From Candidatus Bacteroides pullicola (lineage in GTDB: Bacteria; Bacteroidota; Bacteroidia; Bacteroidales; Bacteroidaceae): a DNA stretch of 45,669 bases. The translations under genes and the position numbers were made by a program. This document shows positions 17,593 through 24,665 of the stretch, piece after piece. Numbering within the stretch: position 1 is the stretch's first letter; each line of letters opens with the position of its first letter. The notes below the pieces were generated by a model that made no database searches, had not been told where the DNA came from, and was given only the letters and a program-made list of their open reading frames with translations. Where the stretch lies: assembly GCA_019115825.1 (NCBI GenBank), contig DXCV01000003.1, positions 1 to 45,669 of the forward strand, in the 5' to 3' direction.

Positions 17593-20500
17593 TTACTTGT
17601 ATTCCTGCCAGCTCTTGATGGCGATGTCCTCCGGCTTGAGGTCGCAGAAGGCCTCGATGAAGGCACCGGCCAGGCGGGCATTGGTAATCAAGGGGATGTT
17701 ATGGTCGATGGCCGCGCGACGGATCTTGTAGCCGTTGGTCAGCTCCCGCTTCGTGTGGTTCTTCGGGATGTTGACGATGAGGTCGAAGGCGTGGGCGGCA
17801 ATCATCTTCATCACGTTGTTCTCTGCCTCGGGCTTCTCGTCGGGCCAGTAGACGGGTGTCGTCTCCACGCCGTGGGCGTTGAGGAAGGCGGACGTGCCGG
17901 CAGTGGCGTAGATCTTGTAGCCCTTCTGGAAGAGCATCCGGCTGGCATCCAGCAGGTCTACCTTGCTCTTCATGGCACCGCTGGAGAACATCACGCCCTT
18001 CTGCGGCGACGGAATCTTGAAGCCTACGGCCATCATGGCGTTCAGCAGGGCTTCGTCGAAGTCGTTGCCCAGGCAGCCAACCTCACCCGTGGAGGACATG
18101 TCTACGCCCAGGACGGGGTCGGCCTTGTGCAGGCGGCTGAAGGAGAATTGGCTGGCCTTGACGCCAATCCAGTCGATGTCGTAGGCCGACTTCTCCGGCA
18201 GGCTGTAGGGAGCGTCGAGCATGATGCGGGTAGCCGTCTCGATGAAGTTGCGCTTCAGTACCTTGCTGACGAAGGGGAAGGAACGCGAGGCGCGCAGGTT
18301 GCACTCGATAACCTTGACCTCGTTGTTGCGGGCCAGGTACTGGATGTTGAACGGTCCGGAGATGTTCAGTTCCTTGGCGATGCGGCGGCTGATCTGCTTG
18401 ATGCGGCGGGCCGTGGCGAAGTAAATCTTCTGGGCGGGGAACACCAGCGTGGCGTCACCGGAGTGTACGCCGGCAAACTCGATGTGCTCGGAGATGGCAT
18501 ACTCCACGATCTCGCCGTTCTGTGCCACGGCATCGAACTCGATCTCCTTCGTGTTCTGCAGGAACTGAGACACCACCACGGGATATTCCTTCGAGACCTT
18601 AGCGGCCATCTTGAGGAACTCTTCCAGCTCGTCCTCGTCGTAGCAGACGTTCATGGCGGCACCGGACAGCACATAGCTGGGACGCACCAGCACGGGATAG
18701 CCCACCTTCTGGATGAACGCCTTGACATCGTCCAGGCTGGTCAGCTCCTGCCAAGCGGGCTGGTCGATGCCCAGCAGGTCCAGCATGTGGCTGAACTTGT
18801 TGCGGTTCTCGGCACGGTCGATGCTGACAGGCGACGTACCCAGCACGGGCACGGACTGACGGTAGAGCTTCATGGCCAGGTTGTTCGGGATCTGTCCGCC
18901 CACGGAGACGATGACGCCGCGGGGCTGCTCCAGGTCGATAACATCAAGGACGCGCTCGAAGGACAGTTCGTCGAAGTAGAGGCGGTCGCACATGTCATAG
19001 TCCGTGGACACGGTCTCCGGATTGTAGTTGATCATGATGGACTTGTAGCCCAGCTTGCGGGCCGTCTGGATGGCGTTGACGCTACACCAGTCGAATTCCA
19101 CGCTGGAGCCGATGCGATAGGCACCCGAGCCGAGCACCACCACGGACTTCTCGTGCTTGTAGTAGTTCACGTCATAGCCTTCTGCCCCGTAAGTCATATA
19201 AAGATAGTTGGTCAGTTCGGGATGCTCGCTGGCCACGGTGTTGATGCGCTTCACGGCCGGCAGGATACCCAACTCCTTGCGGCGGGCACGCACTTGCAGG
19301 TTCTCCTTCTCCATGTTGCCTTCGGGATGCAGGACAAAGCGCGCAATCTGGAAGTCCGAGAAGCCCAGACGCTTGGCCTCGCGCAGCACTTCGGCGGGGA
19401 TGTCTTCTATCTTGCTGTATTCGGAGAGCTTGTGCTTGTAGTCCACGATGTTCTTCAAGCGGGAGATGAACCAAGCATCAATCTTGGTGAGGTCCACGAT
19501 GCGCTCGATGCTGTAACCCTCCTCCAACGCCTGGGCGATGGCGAAGATGCGCAGGTCGGTGGGATGGGACAGCTCGTGGTCGAGGTCGTCGAAGGTCAGC
19601 CCCTCGTTGCCCACGAAGCCGTGCATACCCTGGCCTATCATGCGCAAGCCCTTCTGGATAATCTCCTCGAACGAGCGGCCGATGGACATGATTTCGCCCA
19701 CGGACTTCATGGACGAACCAATCTCGCGGCTGACGCCCACGAACTTCGTCAGGTCCCAGCGCGGAATCTTGCAGATGAGGTAGTCCAAGGCGGGAGCCTC
19801 GTAAGCGGAGTTGGGCGTGCCCATCTCGCCAATCTGGTCGAGGGTGTAGCCCAAGGCAATCTTGGCGGCCACGAAAGCCAACGGATAACCCGTAGCCTTG
19901 GAAGCCAGGGCAGACGAACGGCTCAGTCGGGCGTTCACCTCGATGACGCGGTAGTCGTTGGTCTCGGCATTGAAGGCGTACTGGATGTTACACTCGCCCA
20001 CGATGCCCAAGTGGCGTACGCACTGGCGGCTCAGGGCCTGCAACTGTTCTACTTGCTCTTGGCTCAGCGAACAAGTGGGAGCCACCACGATGCTCTCGCC
20101 CGTGTGGATGCCCAGCGGGTCGAAGTTCTCCATGGAGGCCACGGTGAAGCAATGGTCGTTGGCGTCGCGGATAACCTCGAACTCAATCTCCTTCCAGCCC
20201 TTCAGGCTCTCCTCCACCAGGATCTGCTTGGAGAAGGTGAAGGCGCTCTCGGCCAGCTTTATGAACGTCTCTTCATCGGGACAGATGCCGCTGCCTTGTC
20301 CGCCGAGGGCGTAGGCAGAGCGAATCATCACGGGGAAGCCAATCTCGTAGGCAGCCTTCAGCGCGTCGCTCATCGACTCCACGGCATGGCTCTTGGGAGT
20401 CTTCATGGGGATTTCGTCCAGCTTCTTGACGAAGAGGTCGCGGTCCTCCGTGTTCATGATGGCCTCCACGGAAGTGCCCAGCACCTGTACGCCATACTTC

Positions 20501-20820
20501 TGCAGGATGCCTTTCTGATACAGTTCCGTACCACAGTTCAAGGCTGTCTGCCCGCCGAAGGCCAGCAGGATGCCGTCGGGACGCTCCTTCTCGATGATGC
20601 GCTCCACGAAGTAAGGAGTGACGGGGAGGAAATACACCTGGTCGGCAATGCCTTCCGAGGTCTGAATCGTTGCGATGTTGGGGTTGACCAGCACGGAGCT
20701 GATGCCCTCTTCGCGCAGGGCTTTCAATGCCTGCGAGCCGGAGTAGTCGAACTCACCGGCCTGACCGATTTTCAATGCGCCCGAGCCCAGCACGAGCACT
20801 TTCCGTAGTTTCTGTTCCAT
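17593..20820 (-). CDS. carB: Carbamoyl-phosphate synthase, large subunit
   Basis: Full-length CarB (1075 aa) makes carbamoyl phosphate from bicarbonate, ammonia (from CarA) and two ATP, feeding arginine and pyrimidine synthesis. The order seen is: N-terminal pre-ATP-grasp domain (KVLVLGSGALKIGQAGEFDYSG), carboxyphosphate ATP-grasp half (SAYALGGQGSG, EVNARLSRSSALASKATGYPLA), helical linker, second pre-ATP-grasp copy (VVLGSGAYRIGSSVEFDWC), carbamate ATP-grasp half (SYVLSGAAMNV, ECNLRASRSFPFVSK), and a C-terminal MGS-like allosteric domain (about 935-1075). carA is not adjacent. A promoter and attenuator-like leader precede it (20876-21006). Confidence 0.98.
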   Translation of the reverse strand: MEQKLRKVLVLGSGALKIGQAGEFDYSGSQALKALREEGISSVLVNPNIATIQTSEGIADQVYFLPVTPYFVERIIEKERPDGILLAFGGQTALNCGTELYQKGILQKYGVQVLGTSVEAIMNTEDRDLFVKKLDEIPMKTPKSHAVESMSDALKAAYEIGFPVMIRSAYALGGQGSGICPDEETFIKLAESAFTFSKQILVEESLKGWKEIEFEVIRDANDHCFTVASMENFDPLGIHTGESIVVAPTCSLSQEQVEQLQALSRQCVRHLGIVGECNIQYAFNAETNDYRVIEVNARLSRSSALASKATGYPLAFVAAKIALGYTLDQIGEMGTPNSAYEAPALDYLICKIPRWDLTKFVGVSREIGSSMKSVGEIMSIGRSFEEIIQKGLRMIGQGMHGFVGNEGLTFDDLDHELSHPTDLRIFAIAQALEEGYSIERIVDLTKIDAWFISRLKNIVDYKHKLSEYSKIEDIPAEVLREAKRLGFSDFQIARFVLHPEGNMEKENLQVRARRKELGILPAVKRINTVASEHPELTNYLYMTYGAEGYDVNYYKHEKSVVVLGSGAYRIGSSVEFDWCSVNAIQTARKLGYKSIMINYNPETVSTDYDMCDRLYFDELSFERVLDVIDLEQPRGVIVSVGGQIPNNLAMKLYRQSVPVLGTSPVSIDRAENRNKFSHMLDLLGIDQPAWQELTSLDDVKAFIQKVGYPVLVRPSYVLSGAAMNVCYDEDELEEFLKMAAKVSKEYPVVVSQFLQNTKEIEFDAVAQNGEIVEYAISEHIEFAGVHSGDATLVFPAQKIYFATARRIKQISRRIAKELNISGPFNIQYLARNNEVKVIECNLRASRSFPFVSKVLKRNFIETATRIMLDAPYSLPEKSAYDIDWIGVKASQFSFSRLHKADPVLGVDMSSTGEVGCLGNDFDEALLNAMMAVGFKIPSPQKGVMFSSGAMKSKVDLLDASRMLFQKGYKIYATAGTSAFLNAHGVETTPVYWPDEKPEAENNVMKMIAAHAFDLIVNIPKNHTKRELTNGYKIRRAAIDHNIPLITNARLAGAFIEAFCDLKPEDIAIKSWQEYK

Positions 20821-20875
20821 AGCTCTCTTATTGATGTTACTATTGTTGTTGCCTCACAGCGTCCATCCTGCAATT

Positions 20876-20910
20876 AAAAAAAAACGTCACCCCCTTACGA
20901 GAGTAACGTT
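20876..20910 (-). terminator. Intrinsic terminator/attenuator in the carB leader
   Basis: On the minus strand AACGTTACTCTC pairs completely (with G-U pairs) with GGGGGTGACGTT around a GTAA loop, followed by seven T. It lies 56-90 bp before the carB start and about 90 bp after a -7 box, so it falls inside the carB leader; it may also end transcripts from the HU-like gene. The loop contains the TAA of a 17-codon leader frame. Confidence 0.85.
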
Positions 20911-20948
20911 ATCCAAAGATGATTGTATCTATATTCTATATATTGCAT
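20895..20948 (-). CDS. Putative carB leader peptide (17 aa)
   Basis: An ATG at 20948 opens a 17-codon frame, MQYIEYRYNHLWITLLS, ending at TAA 20897-20895, exactly the loop of the terminator. The coding stretch is very AT-rich and uses codons rare in this GC-rich window (ATA twice, AGA, TTA). In such a layout a ribosome reaching the stop would cover the left arm of the terminator and let RNA polymerase pass, as in the E. coli pyrBI leader. Function is inferred from position alone; there is no Shine-Dalgarno site, normal for this order. Confidence 0.5.
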   Translation of the reverse strand: MQYIEYRYNHLWITLLS

Positions 20949-20998
20949 AAGGATGGTTGCTAAATTTCTGCAAAGGAACAGCTTTTTCCGATAATATG

Positions 20999-21006
20999 CA
21001 AATATA
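20999..21006 (-). promoter_or_regulatory. Bacteroidetes -7 box (TATATTTG) for carB
   Basis: The minus strand reads TATATTTG between the end of the HU-like gene (21042) and carB. Transcription from here would give a leader of about 170 nt carrying the small frame and the terminator hairpin. The -33 element is unclear. Confidence 0.5.
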
Positions 21007-21041
21007 CGGGGATTTATCTTGCGAAAAAACTTCACGCTGTC

Positions 21042-21680
21042 CTATTCCGATACCACTTCCTTCCTCACATACACCTTGTGCGACCCGCGCCCTGAACTGC
21101 CAATACCGGACGCCTGGTCCTCCGACCAACGCTTCAGTTCCTTGCGGGCCGTCTCGTTGAGCAGCCCCGTCAATCCGGCATAATCCGCCACCGTAAGATA
21201 CGGATGTGCCGACAGATACTCCTGCGCCAGCCGTAACCGTTGCTCCGGCGTGTAGCGCGTGGACGACTTGCGGAACTTCCAGGGCGATCGCTCCAGTGTA
21301 CAGTGTCGTGCGGTTTCTTGCAACAGTTCCTTGTCCGCCCGGAAGCGGATGCGCTCCACACAGATGCTCGTGGCGTTGCGTCGTCGGTCTCCCGCCTTGC
21401 CCGTCTCCCGCTCGAACCCCTCGCGCAGGCCCAAGGCTGGCGTGAAGACGCCGATGCCGTCTATCTTGACCGACCGTCCCTCGGCCATCCCAAGGGCAAT
21501 CTCTTCCGCCAAAGCCTGTATCAACCCCTTCACGTCGCCCGGCGAGAAAGTACTGGCGCGACAAATCTTCTGCGTGATCTCGTCCAAATCCATCTGTCCC
21601 CACAGCTTCATGCGGGGGAACAACACCCGCTCGCCATCCTTGCCGGGCAGGTTCGACTCTTGCATTTCATACGATGCCAT
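21042..21680 (-). CDS. HU/HIG-like DNA-binding protein
   Basis: A 212-aa protein with an N-terminal HU-like histone fold of the Bacteroidetes type: TQKICRASTFSPGDVKGLIQALAEEI (about 37-62), then GRSVKIDGIGVFTPAL, matching the beta-arm start of HU-related proteins. The C-terminal part (about 135-212) is basic and helical, with a possible winged or helix-turn-helix segment around LRLAQEYLSAHPYLTVADYAGLTGL. A role in nucleoid binding is inferred. An alternative frame over the same DNA lacks any family signature. The gene sits between carB and a divergent GNAT gene; its upstream region holds an array of palindromes with 21-bp spacing (21785-21860). Confidence 0.85.
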   Translation of the reverse strand: MASYEMQESNLPGKDGERVLFPRMKLWGQMDLDEITQKICRASTFSPGDVKGLIQALAEEIALGMAEGRSVKIDGIGVFTPALGLREGFERETGKAGDRRRNATSICVERIRFRADKELLQETARHCTLERSPWKFRKSSTRYTPEQRLRLAQEYLSAHPYLTVADYAGLTGLLNETARKELKRWSEDQASGIGSSGRGSHKVYVRKEVVSE

Positions 21681-21784
21681 ATTTCTTTTCCTCCTTCCTT
21701 CTTGAGGGAAATTCTTCCCTATCCAACAGGTAAAATGCCGGATATGAGGAAGAAAAACTCCCGATGCCTTATAATAAACTTAAC

Positions 21785-21860
21785 CTTCAACCTAAAGGTA
21801 TAGAACTTTAACGTAAAGGTGTATACCTTTAGCCTAAAGGTATAAAACTTTAGTGTAAAG
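21785..21860. repeat. Four palindromes CTTTA-NNN-TAAAG at exact 21-bp spacing
   Basis: Units lie at 21785-21797 (first arm CTTCA), 21806-21818, 21827-21839 and 21848-21860. Each is CTTTA, three variable bases and TAAAG; linkers are GTATAnAA-like. The 21-bp period puts all copies on one face of the helix. The array lies in the divergent gap between the HU-like gene and the GNAT gene, so it could be an operator cluster for either; this is inferred. Confidence 0.85.
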
Positions 21861-21916
21861 GTATAACTTTCCTACGGCATATGCAAGTTTTTGGCCAAGA
21901 ATAGAGAGAAATTTAC

Positions 21917-21946
21917 TTGTTCGTAGGGGAACTTTTTCTATCTTCG
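21917..21946 (+). promoter_or_regulatory. Probable promoter of the GNAT gene
   Basis: TTGT at 21917-21920 and TATCTTCG at 21939-21946 are separated by 18 bp. The -7 differs from TAnnTTTG at one position. It points to transcription starting near 21953, favouring the ATG at 21971 as the start codon. Confidence 0.45.
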
Positions 21947-21970
21947 CGGATGAAACAACTCAATGCTATC

Positions 21971-22573
21971 ATGGAAACAAAACAACCAACTATCATTGTC
22001 CGCCCGGCCACGCCGGAGGATGCCCCCATCATCGCCGCCGCCCTGACCATGGCGCTGGGTGAGGAAACTATGCGCATGTATTGCGGAGAAAACTATCAAG
22101 ACGTGCTTGAAGAACTGGCGCGGATGGAGCATACCCAATACAGCTACCGCAACGCCCTGGTGGCCGATGTGGACGGCACGCCTGCCGGAGCCATCGTGGG
22201 TTATGACGGTGCCCGCCTGTATGAATTGCGCCGTCCTACCTTGCAACACATTGAGGAGCGCACGGGCCAGTCGTTCGAAGGCGTGGAAGACGAGACCCAC
22301 CCCGGCGAGTACTACTTGGATTCCCTGGGCGTGCTGCCCGAATACCGCCGGCTGGGCATCGGCGGACGCCTGCTCTCCGCCCTGCGCGACAAAGGCTTTG
22401 CCGAAGGCCACGAGCGGGCCGGCCTGCTGGTGGACTTCGAGAATCCTAAGGCGGAGCACCTCTATCACACGCTGGGCTTCGAACGCGTGGAGGCAAGAAA
22501 TCTCTTCGGGCATCGGATGTGGCACCTGCAGGCCCGGAACCGGCCGACTGCACCAGGCGGAGATATATTATAA
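21971..22573 (+). CDS. GNAT family N-acetyltransferase
   Basis: A 200-aa cytoplasmic acetyl-CoA-dependent acyltransferase. The fold starts with IIVRPATPEDAPIIAAAL and contains the acetyl-CoA-binding strand and loop YYLDSLGVLPEYRRLGIGGRLLSAL (motif A, R/Q-x-x-G-x-G/A as RLGIGG), followed by AGLLVDFENPKAEHLYHTLGF. The substrate is unknown. I chose the ATG at 21971 (METKQP) because the probable promoter would place the transcript start after the in-frame ATG at 21950. Divergent from the HU-like gene. Confidence 0.9.
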   Translation: METKQPTIIVRPATPEDAPIIAAALTMALGEETMRMYCGENYQDVLEELARMEHTQYSYRNALVADVDGTPAGAIVGYDGARLYELRRPTLQHIEERTGQSFEGVEDETHPGEYYLDSLGVLPEYRRLGIGGRLLSALRDKGFAEGHERAGLLVDFENPKAEHLYHTLGFERVEARNLFGHRMWHLQARNRPTAPGGDIL

Positions 22574-22714
22574 ATAGGTGTATCTGTATGCCCGGATTCC
22601 TGGCTTTTTTGCTCCATGGAAGAAAAATGAGAAATATTTTTATTGTTAAATAGCTAATAAATAGAGCGTTGTGCTTTTGTGCAAGAAAAAAGGCAAAAAA
22701 TATTAGGGAAAACC

Positions 22715-22745
22715 TTTGGAGATATGAAAATAAGCCGTACCTTTG
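22715..22745 (+). promoter_or_regulatory. tRNA-Val promoter, full consensus
   Basis: TTTG (22715-22718), exactly 19 bp, TACCTTTG (22738-22745): a perfect match to the Bacteroidetes housekeeping promoter, about 26 bp before the tRNA. Confidence 0.85.
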
Positions 22746-22771
22746 CATCGCTTTTGAAACGGAACGCTCCC

Positions 22772-22846
22772 GGACGTTTAGCTCAGCTGGTTCAGAGCGT
22801 CTGCCTTACAAGCAGAGGGTCGGCGGTTCGAATCCGTCAACGTCCA
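22772..22846 (+). tRNA. tRNA-Val (TAC)
   Basis: A 75-nt cloverleaf: acceptor GGACGTT/AACGTCC, D-arm GCTC...GAGC, anticodon stem TCTGC/GCAGA with loop CTTACAA (anticodon TAC at 22807-22809), T-arm GGCGGTTCGAATCCGTC, discriminator A. CCA is not encoded. Confidence 0.95.
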
Positions 22847-22881
22847 CAAAATTGTTATATCCAAAAGAATGCCATAATAGG

Positions 22882-22915
22882 TAGCCCTGCAAGTGATTTG
22901 TCGGGCTATTTTTTT
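22882..22915 (+). terminator. Intrinsic terminator after tRNA-Val
   Basis: TAGCCC (22882-22887) pairs with GGGCTA (22903-22908), then seven T. It lies 36 bp beyond the tRNA. Confidence 0.8.
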
Positions 22916-22922
22916 GTATATA

Positions 22923-22940
22923 CCCCTCCCTTTTGAGGGG
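22923..22940 (-). terminator. Hairpin after radA, possible weak terminator
   Basis: CCCCTC and GAGGGG form a 6-bp stem just after the radA stop on the minus strand. No proper T run follows in that direction, so termination is uncertain. Confidence 0.35.
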
Positions 22941-22948
22941 GCCTCCCC

Positions 22949-24319
22949 CTATCCGAAGAGGCTGCGGAAGGCTTCCTCCACCTTGCGCACGGGCACCAGC
23001 TCTATTTTTGTCTTCGCCGTGAGTCCTTGCAGGTTTTGCCGGGGCAGGATGAAGCGTTTGAAGCCCAGCTTCTCCGCTTCGCCGATGCGCTGCTCGATAC
23101 GGTTCACTGGGCGTATCTCGCCCGACAGTCCCACTTCGCCCGCCATGCACACCTCCGGCTCGATGGCTACGTCCATGTTGCTGCTCAGGATGGCACTGAT
23201 GACGGACAGGTCGATGGCCGGGTCGTTCACTTTCAGTCCTCCGGCAATGTTCAGGAATACATCTTTCTGCGCCAGCTTGAAGCCCACGCGTTTCTCCAGG
23301 ACGGCCAACAGCATGTTCATGCGCCGCGTGTCGAAACCTGTGGCCGAGCGTTGCGGATTGCCATACACCGCGCTGCTCACCAGAGCCTGCGTCTCAATGA
23401 GGAAAGGACGTATGCCCTCGATGGCCGAGGCGATGGCCACGCCGCTCATGCCCTCGTGGTCCTGGCTAAGCAGCAGCTCCGAGGGGTTGCTGACCTGCCG
23501 CAAGCCGTCCTGCCGCATCTCGTAGATGCCCAGTTCGGCGGTGCTGCCGAAGCGGTTCTTGATGCTGCGCAGGATGCGGTACATGTAGTGCTGGTCGCCT
23601 TCGAACTGCAAGACGGTGTCCACAATGTGCTCCAGCACCTTTGGGCCGGCGAGGGTTCCTTCCTTATTAATATGTCCGATGAGGATGACGGGCGTGTGGC
23701 TCTCCTTGGCGAAGCGCAAGATGGAGGCGGCGCATTCCCTCACCTGCGTGATGCTGCCCGGCGAGGACTCCAGCGCCTCGGTCGAGATGGTCTGGATGGA
23801 GTCTATCACGACCAGGTCCGGACGCGTGTTCTTGATGTGCACGAAGATTTGCTCCAGCGAGGTCTCGCAGGCGATGAGGCAATCGCTCGACGTGCGGGTC
23901 AGGCGGTCGGCGCGCAGCTTCAGTTGGCGGGCACTCTCTTCGCCCGAGACGTAGAGGATGCGCTTCTCCGGCATACGCAACACGGTCTGCAGGATGAGGG
24001 TGGACTTGCCGATGCCCGGCTCGCCGCCAATCAATACCAGTGACCCTCGTACCAGTCCGCCGCCAAGGACTCGGTTCAGTTCCTCATCGTGCATGTCTAT
24101 GCGCGGCTCTTCGCCGGCGTTGATGTCGGAGAGGGGAAGGGGTTTGTTCTTGCTTTTCTCCAGGGTAGGGAGGATTTGTGGTCTTGTGTTGGACGGCTCT
24201 TTGCGCACGATTTCCTCCACGTAGGTATTCCATTGTCCGCACGAAGGGCATTTGCCCACCCATTTGGGCGACTCCTGCCCGCAGTTGCTGCATACGTATA
24301 CGGTCTTTTCTTTTGCCAT
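22949..24319 (-). CDS. radA: DNA repair protein RadA
   Basis: A 456-aa RecA-related branch-migration factor acting in recombinational repair. The N-terminal C4 zinc finger (C10, C13, C24, C27) is intact, followed by a RecA-like core with Walker A GGEPGIGKSTL (98-108), Walker B LVVIDSIQT (169-177), the RadA-specific KNRFG motif (254-258), and a C-terminal Lon-like domain (about 275-450). Length is usual for the family. A TAACTTTG -7 box lies upstream at 24338-24345. The gene is convergent with tRNA-Val and divergent from the threonine operon. Confidence 0.97.
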   Translation of the reverse strand: MAKEKTVYVCSNCGQESPKWVGKCPSCGQWNTYVEEIVRKEPSNTRPQILPTLEKSKNKPLPLSDINAGEEPRIDMHDEELNRVLGGGLVRGSLVLIGGEPGIGKSTLILQTVLRMPEKRILYVSGEESARQLKLRADRLTRTSSDCLIACETSLEQIFVHIKNTRPDLVVIDSIQTISTEALESSPGSITQVRECAASILRFAKESHTPVILIGHINKEGTLAGPKVLEHIVDTVLQFEGDQHYMYRILRSIKNRFGSTAELGIYEMRQDGLRQVSNPSELLLSQDHEGMSGVAIASAIEGIRPFLIETQALVSSAVYGNPQRSATGFDTRRMNMLLAVLEKRVGFKLAQKDVFLNIAGGLKVNDPAIDLSVISAILSSNMDVAIEPEVCMAGEVGLSGEIRPVNRIEQRIGEAEKLGFKRFILPRQNLQGLTAKTKIELVPVRKVEEAFRSLFG

Positions 24320-24337
24320 TTCGTTCTATTTTGGCGT

Positions 24338-24345
24338 CAAAGTTA
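24338..24345 (-). promoter_or_regulatory. Bacteroidetes -7 box (TAACTTTG) for radA
   Basis: The minus strand reads TAACTTTG 18 bp before the radA ATG. No -33 TTTG at the right distance was found. Confidence 0.4.
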
Positions 24346-24430
24346 CGATTAATATCGGTCGTTTTCGTGCTTTCCTATACTTTTATCGCAAAAAAGTCGC
24401 AGAAAGTGATAGATTGAATACATTTATTAT

Positions 24431-24438
24431 TACTTTTG
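24431..24438 (+). promoter_or_regulatory. Bacteroidetes -7 box (TACTTTTG) of the thr operon
   Basis: TACTTTTG fits TAnnTTTG and lies 35 bp before the leader-peptide ATG and 228 bp before thrA. The predicted transcript would have a leader of about 220 nt. Confidence 0.5.
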
Positions 24439-24472
24439 CAACATCTTATCAACTGCGATAGAAACAAGGACT

Positions 24473-24532
24473 ATGAACCAGTATTATCCGCATACCGTCA
24501 CATCCATGCGCACCATGACCCTTCGGGGTTAG
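24473..24532 (+). CDS. Putative thr operon leader peptide (19 aa)
   Basis: An AAGGA-preceded ATG opens MNQYYPHTVTSMRTMTLRG followed by TAG. Four of 19 residues are Thr (codons at 24494, 24500, 24512, 24518) and three are Met, the two end products drawn from the ThrA pathway. The frame ends at a small stem GACCC/GGGTT with a TTCG loop (24517-24530), and T6 follows at 24539. This fits a ribosome-mediated attenuator for thrA; the peptide is otherwise without similarity to judge. Confidence 0.5.
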   Translation: MNQYYPHTVTSMRTMTLRG

Positions 24533-24613
24533 GGATAGTTTTTTGTGTTTCTACGTGTTACACCATTTTTCAGCAGTTTCTTTCCGTCAACGGAAGCCCG
24601 TTCAAGGGCGGGC
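24517..24613 (+). promoter_or_regulatory. Competing hairpins in the thrA leader (attenuator candidate)
   Basis: Hairpin A is GACCC-TTCG-GGGTT (24517-24530). Hairpins B and C are TTCCG/CGGAA (24583-24595) and GCCCG/CGGGC (24596-24613), with T-rich DNA after C. CCCTTCGGG of hairpin A can instead pair with the CCCGTTCAAGGG segment that forms C (9 bp with a 3-nt bulge), so A and C exclude each other. Which form ends transcription cannot be settled by eye. Confidence 0.4.
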
Positions 24614-24665
24614 GCATTTCTCTTATACTATATATAAATAAGTAACTTCATTAAAACAGCATACA

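Noticed and set aside
17581..20808. Open frame of 1075 codons antisense to carB
   Set aside because: It mirrors carB almost exactly, has low-complexity His/Gly/Gln/Leu-rich sequence and no family signature; GC-rich coding DNA commonly leaves the antisense frame open.
20929..21603. Alternative minus-strand frame over the HU-like gene
   Set aside because: Gly/Arg-rich shadow frame; the 21042-21680 frame carries the HU-like signature.
22893..24043. Plus-strand frames opposite radA
   Set aside because: Shadows of radA, which has all its motifs on the minus strand.
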